Positions 29,101-39,000 of a stretch of 64,000 bases of DNA are shown in pieces. Numbering within the stretch: position 1 is the stretch's first letter; each line of letters begins with the position of its first letter. This DNA comes from Duganella radicis (GTDB lineage: Bacteria; Pseudomonadota; Gammaproteobacteria; Burkholderiales; Burkholderiaceae_D), in contig NZ_WNKY01000001.1 of assembly GCF_009720825.1 (NCBI RefSeq), positions 62,001-126,000 of the forward strand, given 5' to 3'. A program made the translations under genes and the position numbers. The notes beneath the pieces were generated by a model. It searched no databases and was not told the origin of the DNA. It was given only the letters and a program-made list of their open reading frames with translations.

Positions 29101-30837
29101 TCAGTCCTTAGGGAAGACCTTGCGGCCGCGGAAGAAGGTTTGCTGGACGGTGGCGGTGTGCACCTGCGCAGCGGGGATCTTGAACAGGTTCTTGTCGAGC
29201 ACAATGAAGTCGGCCGACTTGCCGACTTCGATCGAGCCGGTTTCCTTGCCCAGTCCCATCGCCTGTGCGCTGTTGAGCGTGTAGATGCGCAGCGCGGTGG
29301 CCAGATCGACCGCCTGTTCCGGCCACAGGGCGCCGGGGATGGCGCCGCTCGGGTCGCGCCGCGTCACCAGGCCTTCAATGCCCAGCCACGGATTCGGCGT
29401 CGGCTGGCCGGCCGGCCAGTCGGAGCCGCCCGCCACCAGTACGCCGGCGCGGGTCAGGTCCAGTATCGGGAAGATGTGGGCCGCGCGTTCCTGGCCGATC
29501 GCCATTGCGGTGGCGATGCCGAGGCCGGTGGGATACCAGATCATGGGCGAGATGTCGGCGCTGACGCCCAACTGGCGGAAGCGGGGCAGATCGCTGTCGG
29601 CGATAAAGCTGGCGTGGGCGATCTGATGGCGCGCGCCGGGCATGCCGTTGCGCTTGCGGACTTCGGCGATGGCGTCCAGCGCCAACCGCACCGAGCCGTC
29701 ACCGGTGGCGTGCAGCTTGACGGGGATGCCGCGCTTGTCGAATGCGGCCAGCAGTTCCACCAGTTGCGCTTGGGTGTAATTGCTCTTGCCGTGGAAATGC
29801 GCGCCGTGCTCGGCGTCCGGCAGATAGGGTTGCAGGAATTCGGCGGTGCGTGCCGGCGGTACGCCGTCGAGGAACACCTTGGCGAAGTCCGGCCGCAGGT
29901 TGGGGCCGCGATACTGCTCGCGCTGGTCGGCCAGCGCCAGGCCGCTGCGTTCGGCCGGATCGGCGCCGGGCATGGTCGACAGCGAGGCCACCATGTGCAG
30001 CGGCAGGCCCGGGCCGCGATCGAGCTGGCTCCAGATGCGCAGCGTGCTTTCAGAGCTGAACGCGTCCTGCACGCCGGTGATGCCGACCCCGTTCAGGGTG
30101 GCGCCGGCAGCCTGGGCCGCGGCAAGCTGGCGCGCTTGCGTGCGTGGCGGGACCTGGCGCTCCAGCGCCAGGAAGGCCGGAAACTCCTTGAACAGGCCGG
30201 TCGGCTGGCCGCTGGCGGGATCTTTGACGATGATGCCGCCAGCCGGATCGACGCTGGCAGCCGTGATGCCGGCGCGTTTCATGGCCTCGCTGTTGGCCCA
30301 GCGATTGTGAAACGACTCGTCGCGCAGCAACACCGGGTGGCCGGCGCTGGCCCGGTCCAGCGCCGCCAGGGCGGCCGGGGTCGAGATCTCGGCCATCAGC
30401 GTGTTGCTCCATGCCGCGCCGACCACCCAGTCGCCTGGCTCGGCGCGCGCGGCGCAGTCGGCCACGCGCGCCAGCACCTGTTCGAGCGTGCTGAACGGCG
30501 GGAAGTTACAGGCGTACAAATCCTCGTAGGCGCCGTCCAGCGGGTGGCTGTGCACGTCGTTAATGCCCGGCATGGCCATGGCGCCGTGCAGATCGATGAC
30601 GCGGGTGCGCGGGCCGGCCAGCTTGCCGACCTCGGCGTTGCTGCCCACCGCCACATAGCGCCCGTCGCGCACCGCGAAGGCTTCGGCCCACGTGCTTTTT
30701 CCCTGCACGGTGTAGATGCTGCCGTTGCGGACGATCAGGTCGGCCGGCGCCGCCTGCGCTGGTGCCGCCATTAGCCACGGCAACCACAGCCCGGCGACGA
30801 CGGCAAGCAACCGCCGCGCATGTTTGGTTCTCTGCAT
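29101..30837 (-). CDS. Exported YtcJ-like amidohydrolase
   Basis: The product has 578 residues, with a signal peptide (LLAVVAGLWLPWLMAAPAQA) and the amidohydrolase_3 layout of YtcJ-type metal-dependent hydrolases. The early metal motif is MPGINDVHSHPLDG, the lysine/His region KLHATGDGSVRLALDAI, the Asp region GGSDWPAGQPTPNPW, and the C-terminal strand GSIEVGKSADFIVLDKN. It would hydrolyse an amide or carbamate, possibly freeing an amine from an N-acyl precursor. The upstream region carries CCCTAGACTGA, also seen at the aminotransferase promoter. Substrate is unknown. Confidence 0.85.
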   Translation of the reverse strand: MQRTKHARRLLAVVAGLWLPWLMAAPAQAAPADLIVRNGSIYTVQGKSTWAEAFAVRDGRYVAVGSNAEVGKLAGPRTRVIDLHGAMAMPGINDVHSHPLDGAYEDLYACNFPPFSTLEQVLARVADCAARAEPGDWVVGAAWSNTLMAEISTPAALAALDRASAGHPVLLRDESFHNRWANSEAMKRAGITAASVDPAGGIIVKDPASGQPTGLFKEFPAFLALERQVPPRTQARQLAAAQAAGATLNGVGITGVQDAFSSESTLRIWSQLDRGPGLPLHMVASLSTMPGADPAERSGLALADQREQYRGPNLRPDFAKVFLDGVPPARTAEFLQPYLPDAEHGAHFHGKSNYTQAQLVELLAAFDKRGIPVKLHATGDGSVRLALDAIAEVRKRNGMPGARHQIAHASFIADSDLPRFRQLGVSADISPMIWYPTGLGIATAMAIGQERAAHIFPILDLTRAGVLVAGGSDWPAGQPTPNPWLGIEGLVTRRDPSGAIPGALWPEQAVDLATALRIYTLNSAQAMGLGKETGSIEVGKSADFIVLDKNLFKIPAAQVHTATVQQTFFRGRKVFPKD

Positions 30838-31071
30838 AGTGTCTCCCTTGTTTCAGATTTTTAAATTGACTACCTGAGTCAGTCTAGGGAGGGGGCGGGG
30901 CGGGGTCATGTACCAAATGGGAGGAATCTGTCGGCAAATTTGACAGTGCATGGGGCCGGCGTTTGCTAAGCCGCTGATTTCAAAGCAAGCGCGGCGCATG
31001 GCACGACTCCTGCGGCGGACCGGCGCGTATCTGCCTTGTGCGGATTCCTGTCTACCCGGAAAGGATATCGT

Positions 31072-33765
31072 ATGCGCACTGCCTTATCGTTGCTGCTGGC
31101 GTCGGTGTTGCTGGCCGCCAGCATCCCGAGCAACGCCTTCTGCCCCAAGAATGGTTTTGTCTGTTTCATCACGTCCAAGTCGGCCGGCAGCCTGACGCAC
31201 CAGGACATCACCCAGCGCGGGATCGAGGAACTCGACAAGCGCTATTTCGCCGTGCCCAAGCTGACCGCCTCCATGCAGAAGGCGCTGGACCAGATCATCG
31301 AAGCCGACGCCAAGGTCGATGAGGACCAGACCAGCTCGGCCAAGCACTTCGACGGCGAGAACGCCGTTGGCGCGCAGCTGCGGCTGGCCACGCTCAAGCA
31401 AAACATCCTCGATGCCTTGCGCAGCGATCCGATCAACGCCACCGGCGCGCGCGACAATCTCGGCAGCGCCCTGCATACGATCCAGGATTTCTACTCGCAC
31501 AGCAACTGGGTCGAGCTGGGCAACACCGGCGCCCATCCCGGCGTGGGGCGTCCCGGCGCCTTGCCGTTCGCCGGCCCCGCCACGCCGACCTGCTCGGGCT
31601 TCACCGACACCGGGCTGTTCTGCGCCAACTCGTCCAACCTGATCGGCTCGCTGCTGACCAGCGGCTATTACGGCGGCGAGGACCGCGTCAAGCCGGGCGC
31701 CTTCAAGTGCAGCCACGGCGGGCCGCTGGACAAGAGCTCGCCGTCCAGCGATCCGGTCGGCTACTTCCGCGAGGGCATCAACAAGGACACGCTGTATTGC
31801 GACATCTCGCCGCACAGCACCTACCACGGCAGCGCCGCCGGCGCCGCCATCGCCGGCACCCAGCAGTTCGTCGAGGACATCAAGGCCGAGATCACGCCGG
31901 CCCAGCTCAAGGCGCTGCTGGGCGCCGGGCCGACGCTGGCGTTCGCCATCGACACCACCGGCAGCATGGGCGGCATCATTGCCGGCGTGCGCGCCTCGGC
32001 CATCAGCATCGTCGACGCGCGGCTGGGCACGGATGAGGAACCGCTGCAATACGTGCTGGCGCCGTTCAACGATCCGTCCACCGGCCCGAACATCGCCACC
32101 AACGACGCCGGCCTGTTCAAGACCATGATCAGCGGCCTGTTCGCCTCGGGCGGCGGCGATTGTCCGGAGCTGGCCATGACCGGCCTGTACAACGGCCTGT
32201 CGCTGGCCGATCCCGGCGGCGATCTGTTCATGTACACCGACGCCGGCGCCAAGGATGCCGCGCTGGCGGGCGCGGTGATCAGCCTGGCCAAGAGCAAGGA
32301 CATCAAGATTTATCCGGTGTTGTTCGGCAGTTGCTCGCCGCTGACGCCGGGCTTCCTGCAAGCGGCGGCGGAAACCGGCGGCCAGGTGTTCTTCCTGTCC
32401 GGCGGCGAGGCCGGCGCCGTGACCCAGCTGGCCGATCTGGTCGGCCGCAACAACGTGGTGCAGATCCTGTCCACGGTCGATATCTACAACACCACCAAGA
32501 GCTACACGCTGCCGGTCGATAGCAGCATGACCCGGTTGACGGTGTCGGTCAGCGGCACGCTGGCGGGCGTGCAGCCGGCGGTCACGCTGACGCGGCCGGA
32601 TGGCGTGGTGATTACCGCCGCGACGGCGACCAAGTACCTGAGCCTGTCGAGCGGCGTCATCATCTCGATCGACAATCCGCCGCGCGGCGCCTGGAAGCTG
32701 GCCCTCGGCGGTTCGTCCGACCAGACCTACGTCAATGTGAATGGCGTCGCCGACCTGGCCTTCAATTCCTTCAAGCTGGCGCGCTTTGGCGCCATGCCGC
32801 CGCATCAGGGTTTGATGACCATCGATGGCGAGCCGGCGCCGGGACAGGCGCTGTATGCGCTGGCCGCGCTGAGCGGCATCGCCAGCGAACCGCTGTTCCA
32901 GCTGCGCCGCAAGAACTTCGACGCGCTGGCGCCGCTGCCGCTGGAGCAGGACCAGACCGACAACGAAAAGTTCTTCGGCCCGCTGACCGTGCCCAATGAG
33001 CCGTTCGTGGTCTACGCCACCGGCACCGACAGTTCCGGCTATCCCTACCAGCGCCTGGTGAGCGTGATGGTGACGCCGCAAACGGTGTCGGTGACGCCGC
33101 CGTCGCGCCAGGATCTGCGGCCCGGCGTGAGCACCGTGCTGGTGTATCAGGTGCGTAATGACGGTCCGGCCGATACCTTCAGCATCAGTGCCACCGATGA
33201 CCATCACTACATCACCTCGGTGTCGCCGACCACGCTGACGCTGGCCCATGGCGCCAGCGCCACTGTCAGTGTGACGCTGACGCCGCCCGCCGGCGCCCGC
33301 ATCGGCAGCTCCGACAGCCTGACCGTCACCGCGCAAAGCACCAGCGTCGCCACGCTGCACAACAGCGCGGCGCTGACCGTGTTCGTGACCGGCGTGGCGC
33401 AGACGCCGGGCCGGCCGGACCTGATCGCCGAAATTACAGGGCAGGAAACCGTGGCGCCGGGCGTGGTCGGGCTGGATGTGCGCTTTACCAACACGGGCAT
33501 CGGCACCGCGCGCGACATGATCCTTGGTTCGCTGGCGCTGCGCACGCTGGCCGGCACGGGCAATGTCACGCTCAACACCGCGTTGTCGCCGGCGCTGCCG
33601 TTCGTGACGCCGAATGTGGACGTGGGCAGTTTCTTCACCGTGCGGCTGACCTTCAACGTGCCTTCCACGGTGCAGCGTTTCAGTGTGACCGAGAACGGCA
33701 ACGTGACCGACCTGAGCGGCGTGACTTACGCCTATTCGCAAGCGCAATCCGTGATTCCGAAATGA
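31072..33765 (+). CDS. Secreted Het-C/VWA7-like protein with von Willebrand A domain
   Basis: The product has 897 residues and a signal peptide (MRTALSLLLASVLLAASIPS). The N-terminal third has the Het-C-like pattern SLTHQDITQRGIEE (residues 40-53) and LHTIQDFYSHSNWVELG (about 138-154). A VWA domain starts near 290 with the MIDAS variant DTTGSMGG (D294). Beta-sandwich repeats follow, including an NDGPADTFSISA segment. This order is that of animal VWA7 (G7c) proteins. ATG 31072 has AAGGATATCGT upstream; the open frame from 31036 lacks a signal start. Function is unknown. It precedes a PEP-CTERM gene by 10 bases. Confidence 0.75.
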   Translation: MRTALSLLLASVLLAASIPSNAFCPKNGFVCFITSKSAGSLTHQDITQRGIEELDKRYFAVPKLTASMQKALDQIIEADAKVDEDQTSSAKHFDGENAVGAQLRLATLKQNILDALRSDPINATGARDNLGSALHTIQDFYSHSNWVELGNTGAHPGVGRPGALPFAGPATPTCSGFTDTGLFCANSSNLIGSLLTSGYYGGEDRVKPGAFKCSHGGPLDKSSPSSDPVGYFREGINKDTLYCDISPHSTYHGSAAGAAIAGTQQFVEDIKAEITPAQLKALLGAGPTLAFAIDTTGSMGGIIAGVRASAISIVDARLGTDEEPLQYVLAPFNDPSTGPNIATNDAGLFKTMISGLFASGGGDCPELAMTGLYNGLSLADPGGDLFMYTDAGAKDAALAGAVISLAKSKDIKIYPVLFGSCSPLTPGFLQAAAETGGQVFFLSGGEAGAVTQLADLVGRNNVVQILSTVDIYNTTKSYTLPVDSSMTRLTVSVSGTLAGVQPAVTLTRPDGVVITAATATKYLSLSSGVIISIDNPPRGAWKLALGGSSDQTYVNVNGVADLAFNSFKLARFGAMPPHQGLMTIDGEPAPGQALYALAALSGIASEPLFQLRRKNFDALAPLPLEQDQTDNEKFFGPLTVPNEPFVVYATGTDSSGYPYQRLVSVMVTPQTVSVTPPSRQDLRPGVSTVLVYQVRNDGPADTFSISATDDHHYITSVSPTTLTLAHGASATVSVTLTPPAGARIGSSDSLTVTAQSTSVATLHNSAALTVFVTGVAQTPGRPDLIAEITGQETVAPGVVGLDVRFTNTGIGTARDMILGSLALRTLAGTGNVTLNTALSPALPFVTPNVDVGSFFTVRLTFNVPSTVQRFSVTENGNVTDLSGVTYAYSQAQSVIPK

Positions 33766-33775
33766 GGAGCCAGCC

Positions 33776-34354
33776 ATGAAAAAACTACTTTTACAGGTCT
33801 TGATGGCCATGCTGATGCCGCTGACGGCGCACGCGCTGCCGTTCACCTTCACGCTGTCCGCGGTGCCGGCCGCTGGTGTGGTGAATGGATTGCCGGGACA
33901 GACGGTCGGCTGGGGCTACCAGCTGGTCAACACCGACACCAGCAACTGGTTTGTGCCGACCCAGCTGAACGCCACCTCGTTCAGCCTCGGCTCACCGGAC
34001 GCCAGCTATTTCGATTTCCCGATTCTGGCGCCGGGCGCCACGGCCAATGCCGTGTTCGATCAGATCCTGCACACCGGCTTGTATGGCGTGCAGATCTTCC
34101 CGTTCGCCTTGCCGGGGCAGATGGATAGCGGCTTCTTCACGCTGTCGGGCGAGTGGTGGAGTGGCGATCCGCTGGCCGGCGGCATCTTTCTGCAAACCGC
34201 CGCTGGCGTGCAGGTGGCGGCGACGCTGGAGGTCGGCATCGCCGCCTTGCCGGAGCCCGGGAGCTTGCTGCTGCTGGCGCCGGGCGTGGCGCTATTGCTG
34301 GCGCGCCAGCGCCGTCGCCAGGAAGGTTCGCAGTTCGGTCTCGCTGCTGGTTGA
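33776..34354 (+). CDS. Hypothetical exported protein with PEP-CTERM-like tail
   Basis: This 192-residue protein has an N-terminal signal peptide (MKKLLLQVLMAMLMPLTAHA), a beta-rich middle with an FPILAPGATANAVFDQ segment, and a C-terminal sorting tail of LPEPGSLLLLAPG, a hydrophobic stretch, then RQRRRQ. That tail is the PEP-CTERM signal processed by exosortase in exopolysaccharide-producing Gram-negatives. A short non-standard extension follows the basic cluster. Ten bases separate it from the Het-C/VWA gene. Its 3' end overlaps the opposite-strand gene by 63 bases. Confidence 0.72.
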   Translation: MKKLLLQVLMAMLMPLTAHALPFTFTLSAVPAAGVVNGLPGQTVGWGYQLVNTDTSNWFVPTQLNATSFSLGSPDASYFDFPILAPGATANAVFDQILHTGLYGVQIFPFALPGQMDSGFFTLSGEWWSGDPLAGGIFLQTAAGVQVAATLEVGIAALPEPGSLLLLAPGVALLLARQRRRQEGSQFGLAAG

Positions 34355-34870
34355 GGGGGCGGTGGGCAGCAGCTTGACGTAGCGGCCCGGGCCGGTACGC
34401 CCCAGCAGCTGGAAATGCTTGCCGGCGTATTCGGTGGGCCGCACTTGCAGCAGCGTCAACTGCGCGCCCGTGCCCTGGGCTGCGATGTGGATGATGAACT
34501 GGCAGCTGTACTGCCGGCCTTCGGCGGGCCAGTAGTAGTCGATATCCGGCGTGAGCAGCAGGTCATGCCGGCGCTGTGCGGCCGGCAGGGCCAGCCAGGC
34601 CGCCAGTGCCGGCGATGGTGGCTGCGGCGGCGCGGCAAGGTCAGCATCCGGCGGGAACAGCGGCGCGCCGAAGGGCAGGGCCATGCGGTAGCGGCGGCGC
34701 TCCTCGCGCTGTGGCGCGATCTGCCGCACTGCGTCGAGTATGGCCCGCTGCGCTTGTGCCGGCGGCACGGCTGCGGCCAACGGCGCAGCGCCGGTGGACT
34801 GGTTGGCGAGCACGACGGCGCAGCAGGCCGCGCCCAGGTGAAACCTCCAGTTCATGCGGTATGCAGCCAT
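34292..34870 (-). CDS. Hypothetical exported protein
   Basis: I do not recognise a family. The 192-residue product begins MAAYRMNWRFHLGAACCAVV, a signal-peptide-like start, and has a proline-rich stretch (PPDADLAAPPQPPSPAL) and a C-terminal alpha/beta part with DIDYYWPAEGRQYSCQFIIH. ATG 34870 has AAGAAG upstream; ATG 34855 is an alternative. Two cysteines, one in the signal region, might mark a lipoprotein, but the lipobox is poor. The last 63 bases lie antisense to the end of the PEP-CTERM gene. Confidence 0.55.
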   Translation of the reverse strand: MAAYRMNWRFHLGAACCAVVLANQSTGAAPLAAAVPPAQAQRAILDAVRQIAPQREERRRYRMALPFGAPLFPPDADLAAPPQPPSPALAAWLALPAAQRRHDLLLTPDIDYYWPAEGRQYSCQFIIHIAAQGTGAQLTLLQVRPTEYAGKHFQLLGRTGPGRYVKLLPTAPSTSSETELRTFLATALARQQ

Positions 34871-34955
34871 AGTTGCTTCTTGGTAAGTCAATATTGCTAG
34901 TCCGGCACTCAGGACATACAATGTCGGCCGTTAGGGTTTTTAGATAAGGAAAATA

Positions 34956-35225
34956 ATGAGCTTGCCGCAATATATTACGATTAATGGAACCTCCTATGCT
35001 TCGGAAAAACTGAGCGAAGCCGCAAAAATGCAGGCCCTGAATTTGCAAGTGGTGGACGCCGAACTCGCGCGTCTCCAGCAACAAATCGCGATTGCCCAGA
35101 CGGCGCGCAACGCCTACGGCGCCGCGCTGATCGAAGCGGTCAAAGGCAAGGGCGATGCGGCCGTGGCCGAAAAACCAAAGAAACCACGTGCGCCGCGCAA
35201 GCCTAAGGCGTCGGCCGCCGCGTAA
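34956..35225 (+). CDS. DUF6447 family small protein
   Basis: The product has 89 residues. The N-terminal YITINGTSYASEKLSEAAK and the helical QVVDAELARLQQQIAIAQTA match DUF6447, a small family of unknown function common in betaproteobacteria. A lysine/proline/alanine-rich basic tail (PKKPRAPRKPKASAAA) suggests nucleic-acid contact. It is divergent from the hypothetical gene at 34870 and has AAGGAAAAT before the ATG. Monocistronic as far as can be seen. Confidence 0.72.
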   Translation: MSLPQYITINGTSYASEKLSEAAKMQALNLQVVDAELARLQQQIAIAQTARNAYGAALIEAVKGKGDAAVAEKPKKPRAPRKPKASAAA

Positions 35226-35257
35226 ATTTAGCGCAGGATAGGCTGGGGCGGCGGTGT

Positions 35258-35821
35258 TTAGCCCAATATCTGTTTCAGCGATCGCGCTTCCAGCAGCGCG
35301 TCGCTCCAGCTTTCCAGTTGTGCGGCGCCGGCCTTGGCCAGCTTGTTACGGGCAGCCTGCGGCAGTGTCCCGAAGCGCTGTGTGAGCTGCCGTTCCAGTA
35401 ACGCGACAGCGCCTTCCTTGCGCCCTTTTTCCAGTTAATCACCTTGAACAACACGATTATGCGCTTCCGGCTCCAGCGATGCGTGAACAGTTGCCGGGTT
35501 AACTGCAACGATCCGGTAGTTGTAGTCGAGCACGCGTCGCTTCAGCCTGTTGTCGCGCTGCGCCTGAACTTCAACGTGGATCAGTGCCCATCCCGCAACG
35601 TCCCGTAAGCGGACTTCGACCAGCTTGTCTGCCACCATCATGTCCGGAGCGGCGCCAAAGCCGATTCCTGCCAGCTCTTTGTCGCGAAAGCGCGGGCGTT
35701 TCGACCAATCGATCTGGGGGCTGAGTTCCGGGAAAAAGAAGTCCACGAAGGCGTGGAAAGCATGCGTCAGCGCGGCTTTCCACGGCAAGTCGTAACGGGC
35801 GGGTGGAGTAGTCTGAGCCAT
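35258..35821 (-). pseudogene. Degraded Rpn-type PD-(D/E)XK nuclease/transposase-like gene
   Basis: The N-terminal part (35821 to 35435) reads as the start of an Rpn-family recombination-promoting nuclease: HAFVDFFFPELSPQIDWSKR, PDMMVADKLVEVRLRDVAGW and ALIHVEVQAQRD with the catalytic region. After DYNYRI the frame runs into a stop. In another reverse frame, about 35430 to 35258, the sequence encodes a recognisable DUF4351 C-terminus (ALLERQLTQRFGTLPQAAR, then LESWSDALLEARSLKQILG). The middle, about 150 residues in intact relatives, is missing, so a deletion plus frame change inactivated the gene. Confidence 0.8.
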
Positions 35822-35986
35822 CCGCCCAGTCTACGATTACACCGCCCCCAGCCGTCTTGAGGCACGACAAAGCAAGCGGCCGGGACCGGGATTCCTGGAA
35901 AAATTGTTGGAAATGTATCAGTCTCGCGACAAATCGGCGCGTAAGGCGTGGTACATTTCTGAGCCGCCTTTTAAATACAATAAATT

Positions 35987-36022
35987 GTTATCGATAACTT
36001 ATTTAAATTTGTGATCGATAAC
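35987..36022. promoter_or_regulatory. Two LacI-type operators before the lyase-like gene
   Basis: GTTATCGATAAC (35987-35998, a perfect palindrome) and GTGATCGATAAC (36011-36022) lie 24 bases apart centre to centre and end 35 bases before the ATG at 36058. The same 12-mer recurs at four other promoters to the right. The shape is that of LacI/GalR-family operators; the repressor gene is not in the window. Confidence 0.75.
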
Positions 36023-36057
36023 AAAGGCGGAAATTTCATCAATTAACAAGGAGACCT

Positions 36058-39000
36058 ATGAATACGCTTACACTTCGGGGCGTCACCGCTGCCGTCGCAT
36101 CGGTACTGCTATCGCTGGGGATGGGGCCGGCCGGCGCCATCACTTTCGTCGCCACGCCACAGGCCGAGCCTACCGTCAGTTCCGCCGGCTTCAAGCATCC
36201 GGCGCTGGGCTTCACGCTGGAACAGCTCGAATACGCCCGCCAGCAGGTCAGGGCCGACGTCGAGCCGTACAAGACCTACTACAACATCCTGAGCACGGTC
36301 TGCTGCAACTACGCCAACATCGATTTGCAGCCCACCAACCGCGACCCCAGCAAGGTCGACACGCCCAACACGCCGAACTACAACAACGGCACCGGCCAGA
36401 CCCGCATGATCAATGACTCGCAGGGCGCGCTGACCCAGGCCATCCTGTACTACATGACCGGCAAGAACGAATACCGCCGCAACGCCATGCGCATCCTGCG
36501 CACCTGGAGCAATATGAATCCGGCCGGCTACGCCTACTTCCCGGACGCGCACATTCACAACGGCGTGCCGTTGTTCCGCATGCTGATGGCGGCGGAAATC
36601 ATGCGCTACACGCCGGCCGACGCCACGTACACCGCCTATCCGCTGGCCTGGACCGCCACCGATACCCAGAAGCTCAAGGACAATCTCATCGACCCGATGG
36701 AGCGCACCTTCTTTGCCAGCAATGAGCGCTTCATGAACCAGCACGTGTACTCGATCGCCGGCCGGCTGGCCGGCGCCATCTTCACCGACAACCGCGCGCG
36801 CTACGATGAAACGGTGGAATGGCTGACGGTGAACGCCACCTCCACCCGACAGGACATCAACGGCGGCATCCTGCCCCTGATCCCGCTGATCGACAGCGAC
36901 AACCCACTCAACACGGCGGGCTATCCGTTCTATCAGATCCAGGAAATGATGCGCGACCAGGCCCACGGCGGCGACAACGTCGACAACCTGATCGGCCTGC
37001 TGCGGCTGGTGAATTCGCAAGGCACCAAAGTCGATCCCTACAGCGGCAAGCCATCCACCGCGGTGGACGCGGTCACGGTCTACAAGTTTGGCGGCAACCG
37101 CCTGCTGATGGGCGCCAACTCCTATGCGCAATTCATGCTGGGTTATAAAACGCCGTGGGCCGATACCAGCGGCGGCACCTCCGGCATTTCGGAAGCCTAT
37201 CGCGGCCGTCTCTACGCCGCCGAGGGCATCGCGGAAATCTACAACGTCTACAAATATGAACAGGACGTCGATGTGGACGCGGTGGCGCCTTACCTGGCGA
37301 CGGCGGCGTCGCATCAGAATGGCTTCGTCACCCCGTGGGGACGCGGCACGCCAGACAACAAGGACTTCGGCGCCGAAGCCTTCATCACGCTGCCCAAGGC
37401 GCTGACTGGCAAGACGCTGCCGCCGAACACCGGCATGCTGGAGACCGAGCGCAAGACGATTTACCTGAACGGCGAGTGGAACACGCTCACCGAGGGCGCG
37501 CGTACCTTCGGCCATGGCCAGGTCACGCCGTCCGGCGCCACCGTGGTATTCCACGACATCGTCTACGCCGACCGCAGCAAGTACGCTCCGGTGGGCATGA
37601 TGATACGCACCAACGCGGTGACCAAACTGTCCGCCGGCGCGACCGAGGACGCCAAGCCATGGTGCGAAATGACGGTGCCGAATACGGAAGGGCAGTGGCG
37701 CTACATCGTGCCGGACGCCTCCACCGCCGCCACCGGATCGCGCCGGCTGGGCGACAACATCATCTACTTCAAATTCAGCGGCGCGGAGGGCGCCACGGTG
37801 GATGTGGACTTTGTCAACCTGAACGCGCCCACCCAGCTGACGCCGCCGCGCTTTGCCATGCCGGTATTCCCGCAGACCGAGTTCGTGGTGCAGGGCATGA
37901 CCTACCGGGCGGCGTATCCCGCCACCGACGCCAATCCGGCCGACACCGTCACCTACAAGGCCATCAGCATTCCAGCCGGCGCCAGCCTGGACAGCGCCAC
38001 CGGCGCCCTGGTCTGGACGCCGGCGCCGAATCAGGTCGGCGAGCATGAGATTGTCATCAGCGCCACCGATGGCGTGGCCATCAGCACCATGACGGCGCGC
38101 CTGAGTGTGCAGCCGGACCGGCAGAGCGCCTTCCTGGCGGCGCAGACCGGCTACGACAGCGCGGCGGTCTACACCACGCCGTCGCTGGCCACCTTCAAAG
38201 CCGAGCTGGCGCCGCTGCAACAGCAGGTGACCTCGACCTCCGACGCCGATTTCCCGGCATTGCTGAAAAAAGTGCAGGCCGTGGCGCAGAAGCTGGAATT
38301 GCTGAACCCACGCCTGGCTTCCGATGGCAGCCTGGACTGGAGCAAGAACATGGTCACCACCACCGTGCTCAATCCGGCCGCCATACCGGGCCTGGTGGAC
38401 GACGACTACAACACCACCTCGGGCGACTTGCGCGACGTGGTCACGCTGGACTACGGCGAGAACTACCGCGTGGCGGCGAACGCCTTCGGCATCCGTCCGC
38501 GCTTCATGTTCGGCAACCGGACCCAGGGCATCAATGTCTACGGCTCCAACGACAAGTCCAGCTGGACCTTGCTGAGCAGCCGGGAAACCACCGACACCAG
38601 CGGCCAGAACTTCATCATGGAAGTGATACCGGTGGTGCAGGGCCAGGAACAGCAGAAATACCGTTACTTCATGCTGCGCGTCGATCATCCGGGACCGCCG
38701 ACCGATCCGGCTTACCCGGGCATTTCGTCGTACAGCGAGCTGCACTTCTACGGCAACCGTTATGACCTGCTGGCGCCGGTCGACGTCAGTGCCAGCGTGA
38801 AGATGCTGCAATCGGGCCTGACGGTGAATCGCTTCACCCAGAAGTACAGCGGCACGGTGACCATCACCAACACCACGCAGCAGACCATCACCGGGCCGCT
38901 GCAATTCACGCTGGAGGGCCTGAGCGCCGGCGTTACGCTGGATAACGCCACCGGCATCAAGGATGGTGTGCCTTACATCACGCTGCCGGCCGCCGAACTG

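Noticed and set aside
31084..33852. 922-codon reverse open frame opposite the Het-C/VWA gene
   Set aside because: Composition is that of an antisense shadow, and the forward strand has signal peptide and VWA motifs.
34956..35225. DUF6447 gene as a phage or toxin-antitoxin component
   Set aside because: No partner gene or phage context; the family is widespread on betaproteobacterial chromosomes.
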